From assembly GCA_937901745.1 (NCBI GenBank), contig CALGSZ010000060.1, positions 1-51,412 on the forward strand: a stretch of 51,412 bases of DNA. Reading direction: 5' to 3'. The position numbers were made by a program, and so were the translations under genes. The stretch is from an uncultured Chloroflexota bacterium (lineage in GTDB: Bacteria > Chloroflexota > Chloroflexia > Thermomicrobiales > UBA6265). Of this stretch, positions 8,005 through 16,238 are shown piece by piece (position 1 is the stretch's first letter; the number at the start of each line of letters is the position of its first letter). Below the pieces are notes generated by a model. The model worked only from the letters and a program-made list of their open reading frames with translations, searched no databases and was not told the origin of the DNA.

Positions 8005-9021
8005 GTGCCAATGTCCACCGCGCTCTCAACATCTCCCGACGCCAAGACGCAGCAGCCTCCCCGCCAAAAGCGCATCGTCGTCGCCGATGAGCTTGGTTAT
8101 TGCTGGGGAGTGCGCCGCGCGCTCGATATCATCCAGGAGGCCGCCCAGAAAGGTGGCCGCGTCGCACCGATCGGCGACATCATCCACAACCCGCAGGTCG
8201 TCGAGCGGCTCCGCTCCAAGGGAGTGGAAGGAGCAGCCTCGGTGCAGGAAGCCGTCAACCGGGGCTTCCGCCGGGTCGCGATCACGGCCCACGGGATGGG
8301 ACCACACCTGGCCGAGCAGGCAGCGGCGGCGCGCGTCGAGTTGATCGACACCACTTGCCCGCTCGTGACTAAGGTGCAGCGCCTCGCCCAAAAGCTCGTC
8401 CGCCAAGGATATTTCCTGGTCGTCTACGGCGACGCCGATCACCCTGAAGTCAAGGGCGTGCTCGGCTGGGCGAACACCAGCAAGGCGGTGGCGGCGAAGA
8501 AGATCGAGGACCTCCCCTGGAACGCCAAGCGCGGCGAGGAAGGTCCCGGCAAGGTCGCGCCGCCGCGCAAGGTCGCGCTGGTGAGCCAGACGACGAAGAA
8601 TGTCGACGAGTTGATGAAGTTCGCCCGCCAGCTTCAGGAGATGGTCGTGCCGGAGGGCGGCGAGTTCCGCCTCTGCAACACGATCTGCGAGCCGACGAGC
8701 GAGCGCCAGAACGCCCTCAAGCGCCTGGTGGAGCGCGACGGCTGCGACATGATCCTCGCGATCGGCGGCCGCAAGAGCAGCAACACCGCGCGCCTCGCCG
8801 AGGTCGGCCGGGCGATGGGCGTGCCCTCGTATCACATCGAGCGCCCTGACGAGATCGATCCCGCCTGGCTGGAGGGCGCGACTACCATCGGCATCACCGC
8901 CGGCGCCTCGACTCCGGACGACGTGATCGAGGAAGTCGTCGCGCGGCTCGTAGCCCGCGGCTATGCACCTCCCGAGGGCGGCATCCGCAAGGTCGATCCG
9001 GACTACGTTCCCGCGTACTGA
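8005..9021 (+). CDS. ispH: 4-hydroxy-3-methylbut-2-enyl diphosphate reductase (IspH/LytB)
   Basis: The last enzyme of the MEP isoprenoid pathway reduces HMBPP to isopentenyl and dimethylallyl diphosphate using an iron-sulfur cluster. The three cluster cysteines are visible in GYCWGVRRALD (about residue 33), DTTCPLVTKVQ (about 115) and NTICEPTSERQ (about 230). The substrate-binding histidines lie in IHNPQVV and TAHGMGP, and the Ser-rich site is GGRKSSNT. The 338-residue length is normal with about 20 extra N-terminal residues. Start choice is between GTG at 8005 and ATG at 8011; GAAAG sits just upstream of both. It stands alone, so the organism presumably makes isoprenoids by the MEP route with other genes elsewhere. 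Confidence 0.96.
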   Translation: MPMSTALSTSPDAKTQQPPRQKRIVVADELGYCWGVRRALDIIQEAAQKGGRVAPIGDIIHNPQVVERLRSKGVEGAASVQEAVNRGFRRVAITAHGMGPHLAEQAAAARVELIDTTCPLVTKVQRLAQKLVRQGYFLVVYGDADHPEVKGVLGWANTSKAVAAKKIEDLPWNAKRGEEGPGKVAPPRKVALVSQTTKNVDELMKFARQLQEMVVPEGGEFRLCNTICEPTSERQNALKRLVERDGCDMILAIGGRKSSNTARLAEVGRAMGVPSYHIERPDEIDPAWLEGATTIGITAGASTPDDVIEEVVARLVARGYAPPEGGIRKVDPDYVPAY

Positions 9022-9166
9022 GGCGAGAGAGCCTGCGCGTCGTTGTGCGCCAGCGCCGCCATTCTCTTTCTCCAATCTGGTTGATTTTGCACGCCGGGCC
9101 GACATTTCTCGTCAGCCCGGCGCTTCCGTCTTTCCCAGTATTCATACCCATACATGCAAGCAGCGG

Positions 9167-9196
9167 TTGATCTATCGCCGCGCCTCGGGTTAGGCT
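9167..9196 (+). promoter_or_regulatory. Candidate promoter of the PRC-barrel/YHS gene
   Basis: TTGATC (9167-9172), an 18-bp spacer and TAGGCT (9191-9196) give a plausible promoter. The -10 hexamer is identical to that of the HAD gene promoter at 5704. It implies a leader of roughly 135 nt before the ATG at 9338. The remaining sequence of 9022-9337 shows no gene. Confidence 0.45.
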
Positions 9197-9337
9197 CTGT
9201 ACGTGCTCCCGCCCGCTTGCCAGTCATCGCTACCTTTGCAGAGGACGATGGTCTGCCTGGCATGTGATCTGCGGGATGCTCAATGGGGTCGTTGGCCAAA
9301 TCGGCCGCGTGCTGGAGACCAACAGGGGGGTAATGCT

Positions 9338-9826
9338 ATGGACCGCACAGTGGCCCAATGGCGCTTCAAAGAGGATGACGAAGTCCTGAGCGCCGACGAG
9401 AAGAAGCTCGGCCACGTCGTCGCCTTCTTCCCGGACATGACCAATCCCACCCATCTCGTCGTTCAAGGTGGATTCCTCTTCCACCGCGACTATTGGGTGC
9501 CCGTCAGCGCCGTCACCAACTACGACGGTCGGCGCATCTACGTGGACGCCACGAAGGATGAGGCAGCCAGTCGCGGATGGGACCGCCGCCCGGTAATCCA
9601 GGAGGCATCCGCTCCGGCGACGATGGAGGGGATGGTAGTGGACCCGGTCTGCGGGATGCCGGTCAACCCGAGCGAGGCGCCCGCGCAGAGCCGTTACCAG
9701 GACCGGATCTATTACTTCTGCTCCCGCGAGTGCAAGCAGATGTTCGACGCGCAGCCCGAGCGCTATGCGATGACCGGTCAACCGATGCCATCGGATGCGC
9801 CCGAGCAGGCGGGTGAGATCCGCTAG
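9338..9826 (+). CDS. PRC-barrel domain fused to a YHS metal-binding domain
   Basis: The 162 residues hold two domains. Residues about 5-75 (GHVVAFFPDMTNPTHLVV and GFLFHRDYWVPVSAV) look like a PRC-barrel, the beta-barrel first known from photosynthetic reaction centre H subunits and RimM. Residues about 105-150 form a YHS domain with DPVCGM and YYFCSRECKQMF, whose cysteines are typical metal ligands in copper/heavy-metal proteins. The ATG at 9338 is chosen over longer upstream frames because AGGGGGG lies about 7 nt before it. The gene overlaps or abuts the downstream glycosyltransferase gene. A role in metal binding is inferred from the YHS domain only. Confidence 0.85.
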   Translation: MDRTVAQWRFKEDDEVLSADEKKLGHVVAFFPDMTNPTHLVVQGGFLFHRDYWVPVSAVTNYDGRRIYVDATKDEAASRGWDRRPVIQEASAPATMEGMVVDPVCGMPVNPSEAPAQSRYQDRIYYFCSRECKQMFDAQPERYAMTGQPMPSDAPEQAGEIR

Positions 9827-11501
9827 TAGACGCGACGAACAGGTGAGACGCAACAATCGAGTACGGGCGGCGGCGTGGATCGGCGCCGCTGTCGCGCTGA
9901 GCTTTGTCCTAAGAGTTCCGTTCCTCCGCGTACCATTGACGACCGACGAAGGCGGCTACGCCTACGTCGCGCGGCGCTGGCTTGCTGGTCAGGGCGATCT
10001 CTACGCCGACCTCTGGTTCGACCGGCCGCAGGGCATCTTCCTCGCCTACGGCATGATCCTCCATACCCTCGGCGGGGATGTCGTCGCGATTCGCCTCGGC
10101 GCTTGGGTCGTCGCTGCCCTGACGTTGCTCCTGGTGTGGGCGTTCGCCAGGGACGCGATCGGGCCGCGAGCCGCCGGGCCGGCCGCGGTGCTCTTCGCCC
10201 TGATTGCTAGCTCCCCCGCCATCGAGGGATTCACCGCGAACGCCGAGATGTTTATGGCGCTCCCGGCAGCCGGCACGGCCTGGCTCCTCCTCCGCGCCAG
10301 CCGCGGTGGGTGGGGCGACAAGACGTTGCTGGCCGCCGGGTTCCTCGCCGGCCTGGCGACGCTGCTCAAGCCCTCAGGCGTCGTGATGCTGCCGCTTGCC
10401 ATCGCATTCATCTGGCTCGTCGGGCCGGGCGGGTTCATGCCCGTGGCGCGCCGCTGGACCGGAGTCGCGGCCGGCTTCTCGCTCGCCATATTGCCCGCGC
10501 TCGCTCACGGCTGGCTGACCGGGTGGTCGGATTTCGTCTTCGCCGTGACGTACCGCGTGCATCACCGCAGCGCCACCACCGTCACGCTGGAAGAACACCT
10601 CGGCGCCCTGCGTGACCTCGTCAACATGATCTGGCCGCTGCTCGTGGCGCTCGCCCTGCCGCTCGCAGCCTGGTGGCTCTGGAGCGGCCCGGATAACCGC
10701 GATACGCGGGATACGCGCTGGCCGCGAGCGGAGACTGGCGTCCTGCGGCTCGTCGCCAGCCGCCCGCCGGTGAAGCCCGGGACGGAAGCGGACATCCTGC
10801 TGCGGCTCTGGCTGCTCGCCTGCCTGGCCGGGATCGCGATGGGCGGCAACTGGTTCCCGCACTACGTCGCCCAGATCGCCGCGCCGCTTGCCATCTGGAT
10901 CGCGCTACTGCTCAATCAGCTCACTGACCGGCTGCCAACGCTCCTTTGGCGCTCATTGAGCGGACTCGTCGTCGCGGCGCTTCTCCTGCCGTACAGCGTG
11001 GTCATCGCCACCGAGGGCGACGTCGAGGCGATGGGCGAGCGCATCTTCAATCACAAGACGTACGCGGCCCAAGACGAGATCGCGGCCTATCTGCGCGCCT
11101 GCACGCCGCCGGAGACACCGGTCTACGTCGCCTTCTATCAGGCGTCTCTCTACTACCTGGCGGACCGCCCCGCGGCGTACCGGCACCTCTATCGCTGGGA
11201 GCTGCTGGAGCTTCCTGGCACCGCCGAGGACTTGATCGAGATGGTGCGGTCGCCGTCCAGACCACTTTATGTCGTGGACCTGGGCCAGCAAGCGCCGTTC
11301 GCGGACGGCGGGGCCGCTTTCTGGCGAGCGGTCGCGGAGAACTATCACCTGGAGACGACGATCGAGGGCTTACCGATCTACCGCGCGGACGAGTCAGATT
11401 CCCGCTCCTCCGCCTCGCCCGCACGCTGCCCGGAGCCGTCCACGCTGGCCACGTCCGAGCGTGGCGACTCCGATCGTGAGCCCGAGTCGCGACGCGGCTA
11501 G
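9795..11501 (+). CDS. Membrane glycosyltransferase of the ArnT/PMT (GT39/GT83-like) type
   Basis: The 568-residue polytopic protein has about 10 hydrophobic segments over its first 390 residues and a soluble C-terminal part. The first extracytoplasmic loop carries the acidic DE pair in TTDEGGYAYVARR (about 40) and a second conserved stretch DRPQGIFLAYG (about 75), as in GT-C glycosyltransferases that use polyprenyl-phosphate sugars. It probably glycosylates proteins or lipids on the outer face of the membrane. The ATG at 9795 overlaps the YHS gene by 32 nt; an in-frame GTG at 9843, 16 nt past the YHS stop, is an equally possible start. The C-terminal tail (about 530-568) is Ser/Arg/Pro-rich and looks disordered. 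Confidence 0.8.
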   Translation: MRPSRRVRSASRRDEQVRRNNRVRAAAWIGAAVALSFVLRVPFLRVPLTTDEGGYAYVARRWLAGQGDLYADLWFDRPQGIFLAYGMILHTLGGDVVAIRLGAWVVAALTLLLVWAFARDAIGPRAAGPAAVLFALIASSPAIEGFTANAEMFMALPAAGTAWLLLRASRGGWGDKTLLAAGFLAGLATLLKPSGVVMLPLAIAFIWLVGPGGFMPVARRWTGVAAGFSLAILPALAHGWLTGWSDFVFAVTYRVHHRSATTVTLEEHLGALRDLVNMIWPLLVALALPLAAWWLWSGPDNRDTRDTRWPRAETGVLRLVASRPPVKPGTEADILLRLWLLACLAGIAMGGNWFPHYVAQIAAPLAIWIALLLNQLTDRLPTLLWRSLSGLVVAALLLPYSVVIATEGDVEAMGERIFNHKTYAAQDEIAAYLRACTPPETPVYVAFYQASLYYLADRPAAYRHLYRWELLELPGTAEDLIEMVRSPSRPLYVVDLGQQAPFADGGAAFWRAVAENYHLETTIEGLPIYRADESDSRSSASPARCPEPSTLATSERGDSDREPESRRG

Positions 11502-11679
11502 AGCATGGGGGCCTATCGGCATCGGTAGCGGCGGGCTAGCCACTTTTTCCGGATAGGACCATCCGGCCGGCATAGTGCCTTGCGGCGAGCCCGCGCGCGC
11601 CCGATGATCTCTGGGCGGGCATGCCGCGCTGCCCAGTGCACTGCCCGTCACATCGCTGGTGATCGAGAAGGAGCCCCGT

Positions 11680-12414
11680 GTGGCGACGATTGGTGAGCTG
11701 ACCGATTTCGCGATTCCTGACCTAATCGCCATCCTAACTCGGCGAGAGCGGTCTGGCCGCCTCACGATCAAGGCTGCCGGCGAGGAATTCCAGCTCTATT
11801 TCGACCAGGGCCGGCTCGTGCGCATTACCTCGTCCGACCTCTCGCTGCGCCTTGGGCGAATGCTCGTCCGGCAGAACTTGCTGAACTCGCCCCAGTTGCT
11901 CGATGCGCTCCATGCCCAGCGGACGAACGGCGACACGCGTCCGCTTGGCGCGATCCTCCTCGAGCGCGGATGGATCACCGAAGCCGACCTGGAGCGCTGC
12001 ATTGAAGAGCAGGCGATCGAGGCGGTCGCTCGCGTGATCGACGCTGAGTCGGGCTTCTTCGTCTGGGATGCGGGAGTCGAAGCGCCACTCGCCTCTGAGC
12101 CGATCTCCCTCGAGCCAGAGATGCTCCTGCGCGCCGCGCGCGAGCGAACAGAGGCGCTGAAGATGCTGCGCAAGCAGCTGCCCGCTCCTGACACGCCGCT
12201 GTTCTTGACCCAAAACGGCCGCACCGAGACCGAATCGCTGCCCGCGCCGGAGGAGATGGTCATCAGCGCCCTCCGGGGCGGCCCACGGACGCTGGAGGAG
12301 TTGCGCTCTCAGATGGCGCTCGATGAGCTCTCCCTCAGCATCGCGGTCCTGAGCCTCTGCGAGCGCGGAGTGATCGCCTCTCGTCCCGTCTCAGGCGTGG
12401 CACGCCGTGTCTAG
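11680..12414 (+). CDS. DUF4388-domain regulatory protein
   Basis: The protein has 244 residues. The N-terminal about 100 residues match the DUF4388 (PatA-like N-terminal) pattern: IPDLIAILTRRERSGRLTI, then YFDQGRLVRITSSD and a helical segment with LGAILLERGWITEADLE. DUF4388 occurs in regulators tied to gliding, chemosensory and two-component circuits, usually as an adaptor. The C-terminal part (about 195-235) has helices like a small winged-helix module (MVISALRGGPRTLEELRSQM). GTG at 11680 is chosen because AAGGAG lies 6 nt before it; a frame-extending GTG at 11659 has no such signal. Its end overlaps the FIST gene by 8 nt, so the two are probably translated together. Confidence 0.78.
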   Translation: MATIGELTDFAIPDLIAILTRRERSGRLTIKAAGEEFQLYFDQGRLVRITSSDLSLRLGRMLVRQNLLNSPQLLDALHAQRTNGDTRPLGAILLERGWITEADLERCIEEQAIEAVARVIDAESGFFVWDAGVEAPLASEPISLEPEMLLRAARERTEALKMLRKQLPAPDTPLFLTQNGRTETESLPAPEEMVISALRGGPRTLEELRSQMALDELSLSIAVLSLCERGVIASRPVSGVARRV

Positions 12415-13684
12415 GGCTGATCCGCCGAAGCCGAGCGAGAGCGCGACCATGCCTCCAGAGACGTCTTCCGCCCTCCCCGCCCGGGCCGAAGCCCGCGCCG
12501 CGTGCGCCGTCGATCGAGACGGCTTCGCCGCGATCGAAGCCGCGCTGCAAGACATCAGCCCTTTACCCTCCGGTGGACCAGACGCAATCGTGCTCTTTGC
12601 GTCGGCGGAGTTCGGCGAGCAGCTTCCGGATCTGATTCAGCATGCCCAGCGGGAAACGGGCGCTCCAATCCTGCTCGGCTGCTCGGCCACCGGCGTCATC
12701 GGTCCGCGCGAGGAGCAGGAGGACACACCCGCCATCGCGCTGCTTGCCCTCTCCCTCCCCGGCGCGCGGCTCTGGCCGGTGCGAATCACCGAGGAGATCG
12801 TCGAGCGCTCCATCGCTCCGGAGGATTGGCATCAGCGGTTAGCGGCGCCGCCGGACGAGGTGCGCGGGTGGATCGTCTTCGCCGACCCGTTCCTGATCAA
12901 TTCCGAGACGCTGGTGGCGCGCCTCGGCGCCGCCTACCCGCGCACACCGATCGTCGGCGGACTCGCCTCGCCCAGGGCCGGCGACCGCAAGTCTTGGGTC
13001 TTTCTCAACGGCGAGGTCTACGCCAGCGGCGCGGTCGGACTCGGGATCGGCGGTGCATATGACCTCGTCACGCTCGTCTCTCAGGGATGCGAGCCGATCG
13101 GTGAGCCCTGGACGATCACCGGCGCGCAAGATCACTGGATCGAGTCCATCGGCAACTGGCGGGCAGCGGAGGTCTTGATCCAGACGCTGCACGCGCTCCC
13201 GAAAGAGATGCAAGCGCGAGCCCGGCAGAATGTGCTCGTGGGACTCGCGATTGATGAGTACCGCTCGGAATTCAAGCGCGGCGACTTTCTGATCCGCAAT
13301 CTAATCGGGATCGACCGCGGCACGGGCGCGCTGGCAGTCGGCACGCTGACTCGCCCCGGACAAACGATCCAGTTCCAGATGCGGGATGCCGCGACGGCGG
13401 ATCTCGATCTCAACCTCATGCTCGACGCGCTGCGGACGCGCCTGGGCGACGACGAGCCGATCGCCGGCGTGCTCTGCTCCTGTACCGGGCGCGGGACCGG
13501 TCTCTTCGGCGTGCCGCACCACGACATCACGACGATCTCTCGCAAGCTCGGCCCGCTGCCGATCGCTGGTCTCTTCTGCGCGGGGGAGATCGGCCCCGTC
13601 GGCGACAAGCCATTCGTCCACGGCTTCACCGCCAGTCTCGGCCTGATCGTCCGCGCCACCGCAGACGGCGACTCCCAATCCTGA
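12407..13684 (+). CDS. FIST-domain sensory protein (FIST N plus FIST C)
   Basis: This 425-residue soluble protein is made of the FIST N domain (about 45-235, with ILLGCSATGVIG and TPIVGGLASP) and the FIST C domain (about 240-415, with LIRNLIGIDRGTGALAVG and FCAGEIGPVGDKPFVHGFTAS). FIST proteins are sensory modules thought to bind small ligands such as amino acids, and usually work with kinases or cyclases. Here there is no fused output domain. The GTG start overlaps the stop of the DUF4388 gene by 8 nt; an in-frame ATG at 12449 is an alternative. The overlap suggests that FIST and DUF4388 act in one signalling unit. Confidence 0.88.
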   Translation: MSRADPPKPSESATMPPETSSALPARAEARAACAVDRDGFAAIEAALQDISPLPSGGPDAIVLFASAEFGEQLPDLIQHAQRETGAPILLGCSATGVIGPREEQEDTPAIALLALSLPGARLWPVRITEEIVERSIAPEDWHQRLAAPPDEVRGWIVFADPFLINSETLVARLGAAYPRTPIVGGLASPRAGDRKSWVFLNGEVYASGAVGLGIGGAYDLVTLVSQGCEPIGEPWTITGAQDHWIESIGNWRAAEVLIQTLHALPKEMQARARQNVLVGLAIDEYRSEFKRGDFLIRNLIGIDRGTGALAVGTLTRPGQTIQFQMRDAATADLDLNLMLDALRTRLGDDEPIAGVLCSCTGRGTGLFGVPHHDITTISRKLGPLPIAGLFCAGEIGPVGDKPFVHGFTASLGLIVRATADGDSQS

Positions 13685-13784
13685 AATCCAACGAAAGGGG
13701 CATAGCCGGGGGTATCGGCTCCGCCTACTCTGGCAGCGCGGGTCGCGTGGCCCGTTCGTCCATGCCGGAACGTTAGGGAGCCAG

Positions 13785-14417
13785 ATGATCGAACGCCTTC
13801 CCTCTCAGCACGTCGCCCACGCCGGCGCCGCGATGCCGAGCCAGACCCAGTCGCGGCCCGAGCCATTGAGCGTTCGCATCATCATCGGGCTCAACCGGGC
13901 GATCTACCGCTTCGCCAGGCACTGGCTCCTCGGGGTCAACGCGTTCCTCTTCGCCTGGGCCGCGCTGATCGTTCTCGCGCCGCTCTGCGCGGCGACGGGC
14001 CGTGATGGACTCGCCCGGCCGATCTATGCCTTCTTCGGGCTCTTCTGCCACCAGCAGCCGGACCGCAGCTTCCATCTCTGGGATCACCAGCTTGCTGCTT
14101 GCCAGCGCTGCACCGCGATCTACGTCTCGCTCTTCGTCTGTGGGCTGATCTTCGTCGCTCTGCGGCAGCGGTTGCGCCGTCCGTCCTGGCGCCTCGTCGG
14201 CCTGCTCGCCCTGCCACTCGCCGTTGACGGCCTGACGCAGCTCGCCGGCCTACGCGAGAGCACCCCAGCTCTCCGAGTCCTGACCGGCACCCTGATCGCC
14301 ATCGCGATCAGCGCCTTACTCTTCCCGTATTTGGAGTCTGGATTCGCTGACATGCGAGCTCAGATCGAGCGCCGCTTCGCCCGCCTCGTCGCCGCCGGCC
14401 GCACCCGCCCCCTCTAA
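13785..14417 (+). CDS. DUF2085 membrane protein
   Basis: This 210-residue integral membrane protein has four or five hydrophobic helices (about 45-65, 105-125, 130-150, 165-185). It shows the DUF2085 signature: FCHQQPDRSFHLW followed by ACQRCTAIYVSLF, with a Cys-His and a CxxC pair that could bind a metal or heme. The family's function is unknown. AGGGAG lies 4 nt before the ATG. It follows the FIST gene after 100 nt on the same strand. The C-terminal tail is basic and probably cytoplasmic. Confidence 0.82.
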   Translation: MIERLPSQHVAHAGAAMPSQTQSRPEPLSVRIIIGLNRAIYRFARHWLLGVNAFLFAWAALIVLAPLCAATGRDGLARPIYAFFGLFCHQQPDRSFHLWDHQLAACQRCTAIYVSLFVCGLIFVALRQRLRRPSWRLVGLLALPLAVDGLTQLAGLRESTPALRVLTGTLIAIAISALLFPYLESGFADMRAQIERRFARLVAAGRTRPL

Positions 14418-14465
14418 CGCAACCGCCGAGGCCAAGCATGCCTCGTGACCGCCAAACCCCTCGCT

Positions 14466-14500
14466 CCTAACCCCTAACCCCTAACTCCTGACCCCTAACA
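14466..14500. repeat. Five tandem CCTAACC-type heptamers
   Basis: Five 7-bp units run head to tail: two perfect CCTAACC copies, then CCTAACT, CCTGACC and CCTAACA. They overlap the 3' end of the minus-strand membrane-protein gene and encode its last residues and stop. This resembles the short tandemly repeated repeats known in cyanobacteria and some Chloroflexota. Confidence 0.85.
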
Positions 14501-15513
14501 CTGAACACGTCGTAATACAGTTCGGTCACTTGCAGCCGGACAGGCACCGAGTGGGCGTCGAACAACGCTTGCGCCTCCGGGGAAAGCTTGAGGCGCAACG
14601 CCCAGACGCGGCGGGCTTCCTCGCGGCTGAAGCCATCGACGTCAGGGCGCGGCGCGCTCCAAACGCGGCAGGCCTCGCTCAGCGCATCGTCGTCCAGGGG
14701 AAGGAGCGTCTGCTCCAGATAGGCGATCGCCGGATCGGCGGCGGGAGCGCTCGCCCCATCCCGGCCATTCATACTCGGCGCCGGCCGCGCCGTCACCGGC
14801 TCCGGTCGTGTCTCCTTCGCGGGCGCGGGTTGCGTGGCGGGTTGCGTGGCGGGCGGCGCATCTGGCCGGCGCGTTTCGAGGTAGCCAGCGAAGATGATCG
14901 CGACGCCGATCGCCATCGCGATGTAGAGGTACTCATGCGCGCCGAACCGGGTCAGCGTGCCGCCGGCGGCGACCGTGAGCGTCCCGACGGCGATCAGCAC
15001 GCAGCCGATCATCCGGTGACGGAAGACCCCGCGCTGCTTGAACCGCCAGGCCGAGTAGAGCGCACCCCCAACGACGACGACGGTGCCGAGGCTGTTCAGC
15101 GTCACGGTCAACGCGGTCAGCGCCGGACCGCGCTCGATCGCCTCCCAAGCGTCATCCTTCAAGCGCGCGGTATCAATCGGCGCTGACCAGACGAGGGAGA
15201 TCGCGACCGCCGTCACCAGGAGCGTGGCGCCGGGAGCGAAGCGCGAAATCCTGTTCGCGGCAAGGAGATACAGTTCGCCGACCGCGAGATAGCCGACGAC
15301 GAGGACGGCGCCCGTCAGGTAGTAGACGCGAGCGACCGTCGGCGTCCACTCGCTGACCGATCCGACGACTTCAGCTCCGGCCGCAATGGCGAAGATGGCG
15401 AAGGCGATTGTCCAGGCGATCGTGTGCGGGCGCGGGCGGCGAATGGCATCCCGCGCGATCACCAACGCGCAGGCGAGGCTAATCAACGTTGCGATGGCGG
15501 GGAGTGCGACCAT
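14467..15513 (-). CDS. Polytopic membrane protein with acidic/Pro linker and soluble C-terminus
   Basis: The protein has 348 residues. About seven hydrophobic helices fill residues 1-220, followed by a Pro/Ala/Thr-rich linker (about 222-265) and a soluble tail of about 80 residues with DDDALSEACRVWSAPRP. The seven-helix layout recalls 7TM sensor modules, but no family signature was recognised. GGAAG precedes the ATG by 5 nt. The last 11 residues (SVRGQELGVRG) and the stop codon are written by the tandem CCTAACC repeat, so the native C-terminus has probably been altered by repeat growth. It is downstream of the cytochrome c gene by 142 nt. Confidence 0.7.
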   Translation of the reverse strand: MVALPAIATLISLACALVIARDAIRRPRPHTIAWTIAFAIFAIAAGAEVVGSVSEWTPTVARVYYLTGAVLVVGYLAVGELYLLAANRISRFAPGATLLVTAVAISLVWSAPIDTARLKDDAWEAIERGPALTALTVTLNSLGTVVVVGGALYSAWRFKQRGVFRHRMIGCVLIAVGTLTVAAGGTLTRFGAHEYLYIAMAIGVAIIFAGYLETRRPDAPPATQPATQPAPAKETRPEPVTARPAPSMNGRDGASAPAADPAIAYLEQTLLPLDDDALSEACRVWSAPRPDVDGFSREEARRVWALRLKLSPEAQALFDAHSVPVRLQVTELYYDVFSVRGQELGVRG

Positions 15514-15655
15514 TCAGGCTTCCGCGCTCGCGCACTGCCGCCGGACCACACGGCCACGGCCAAACGTAACCGATTCTACATGTCCGGCCCGCCCCTGCCC
15601 CGCTCCTGGACACGCCACGGGGAACGCATGCCCGAGCCAAACGCTTCGGCGACCA

Positions 15656-16156
15656 CTACTGAGCGATCGAGCGCAGGTAGGCGATGATGTTGGCGAGCTG
15701 CGAGTCGGGAAGGATCGTGACCGAGATCGGTCCGGGCGGCGCGGCGTGACCTTCGCCGGTGCGAATCAGGTCAACGATCTGCTGGTCGGTCATCGCCACG
15801 ACGGGACTCGTCGGACCGGCCAGCGTCGGCCCCTGCGGAGAATCGGTCGCGCGGTGACAGCGCGCGCACTGGAACTGGAATGCCTGCCGGCCCCGCGTGA
15901 CATCGCCAGCGATCGCCAGCGCTCCCGGAGTTGCGCCCGGACTCGCCTGTCCGGCCGCTTGCGCGGACGCCATCGCCATCGCGCGGGCCGTCGAGGTCGC
16001 GATCTCGCCGGGACTGAGCGTCGCGGTCGGCGTGATGCCGAGCGCCTGGTTGATCTCTTCTTGCGTGGCGCGTCCGCATGCCACCGCGACGATCGCCAAC
16101 CCCACACTCACGACGAGCAGCGCCGCGCGCTCCCGCATCCCTCCCCGCTCCGCCAC
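15656..16156 (-). CDS. Lipoprotein c-type cytochrome
   Basis: This 166-residue exported monoheme cytochrome has a signal with lipobox VAVAC (Cys27), a Thr/Ala/Pro-rich tether (about 40-80) and a cytochrome c domain with heme-attachment CARCH (97-101). The usual C-terminal helix is present (LANIIAYLRS). The expected axial Met of a Met-Pro loop is not seen before that helix; the equivalent loop reads GEGHAAPPGPISVTILPD, so the His could be the sixth ligand. It probably carries electrons outside the membrane. The GTG start at 16156 or the ATG six codons later are both possible. No oxidase or dehydrogenase gene adjoins it. Confidence 0.88.
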   Translation of the reverse strand: MAERGGMRERAALLVVSVGLAIVAVACGRATQEEINQALGITPTATLSPGEIATSTARAMAMASAQAAGQASPGATPGALAIAGDVTRGRQAFQFQCARCHRATDSPQGPTLAGPTSPVVAMTDQQIVDLIRTGEGHAAPPGPISVTILPDSQLANIIAYLRSIAQ

Positions 16157-16238
16157 GCATCACGCTCGACCACTAGTGGCCGACAGGATAGCAATTGCTG
16201 TTTTGCGGCATCAATCGTCCGCTACGCGGCGCGAGCCG

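Noticed and set aside
8026..9105. Long open frame (359 codons) on the minus strand across ispH
   Set aside because: It is antisense to a clear IspH with all cluster motifs; the long frame results from high GC content.
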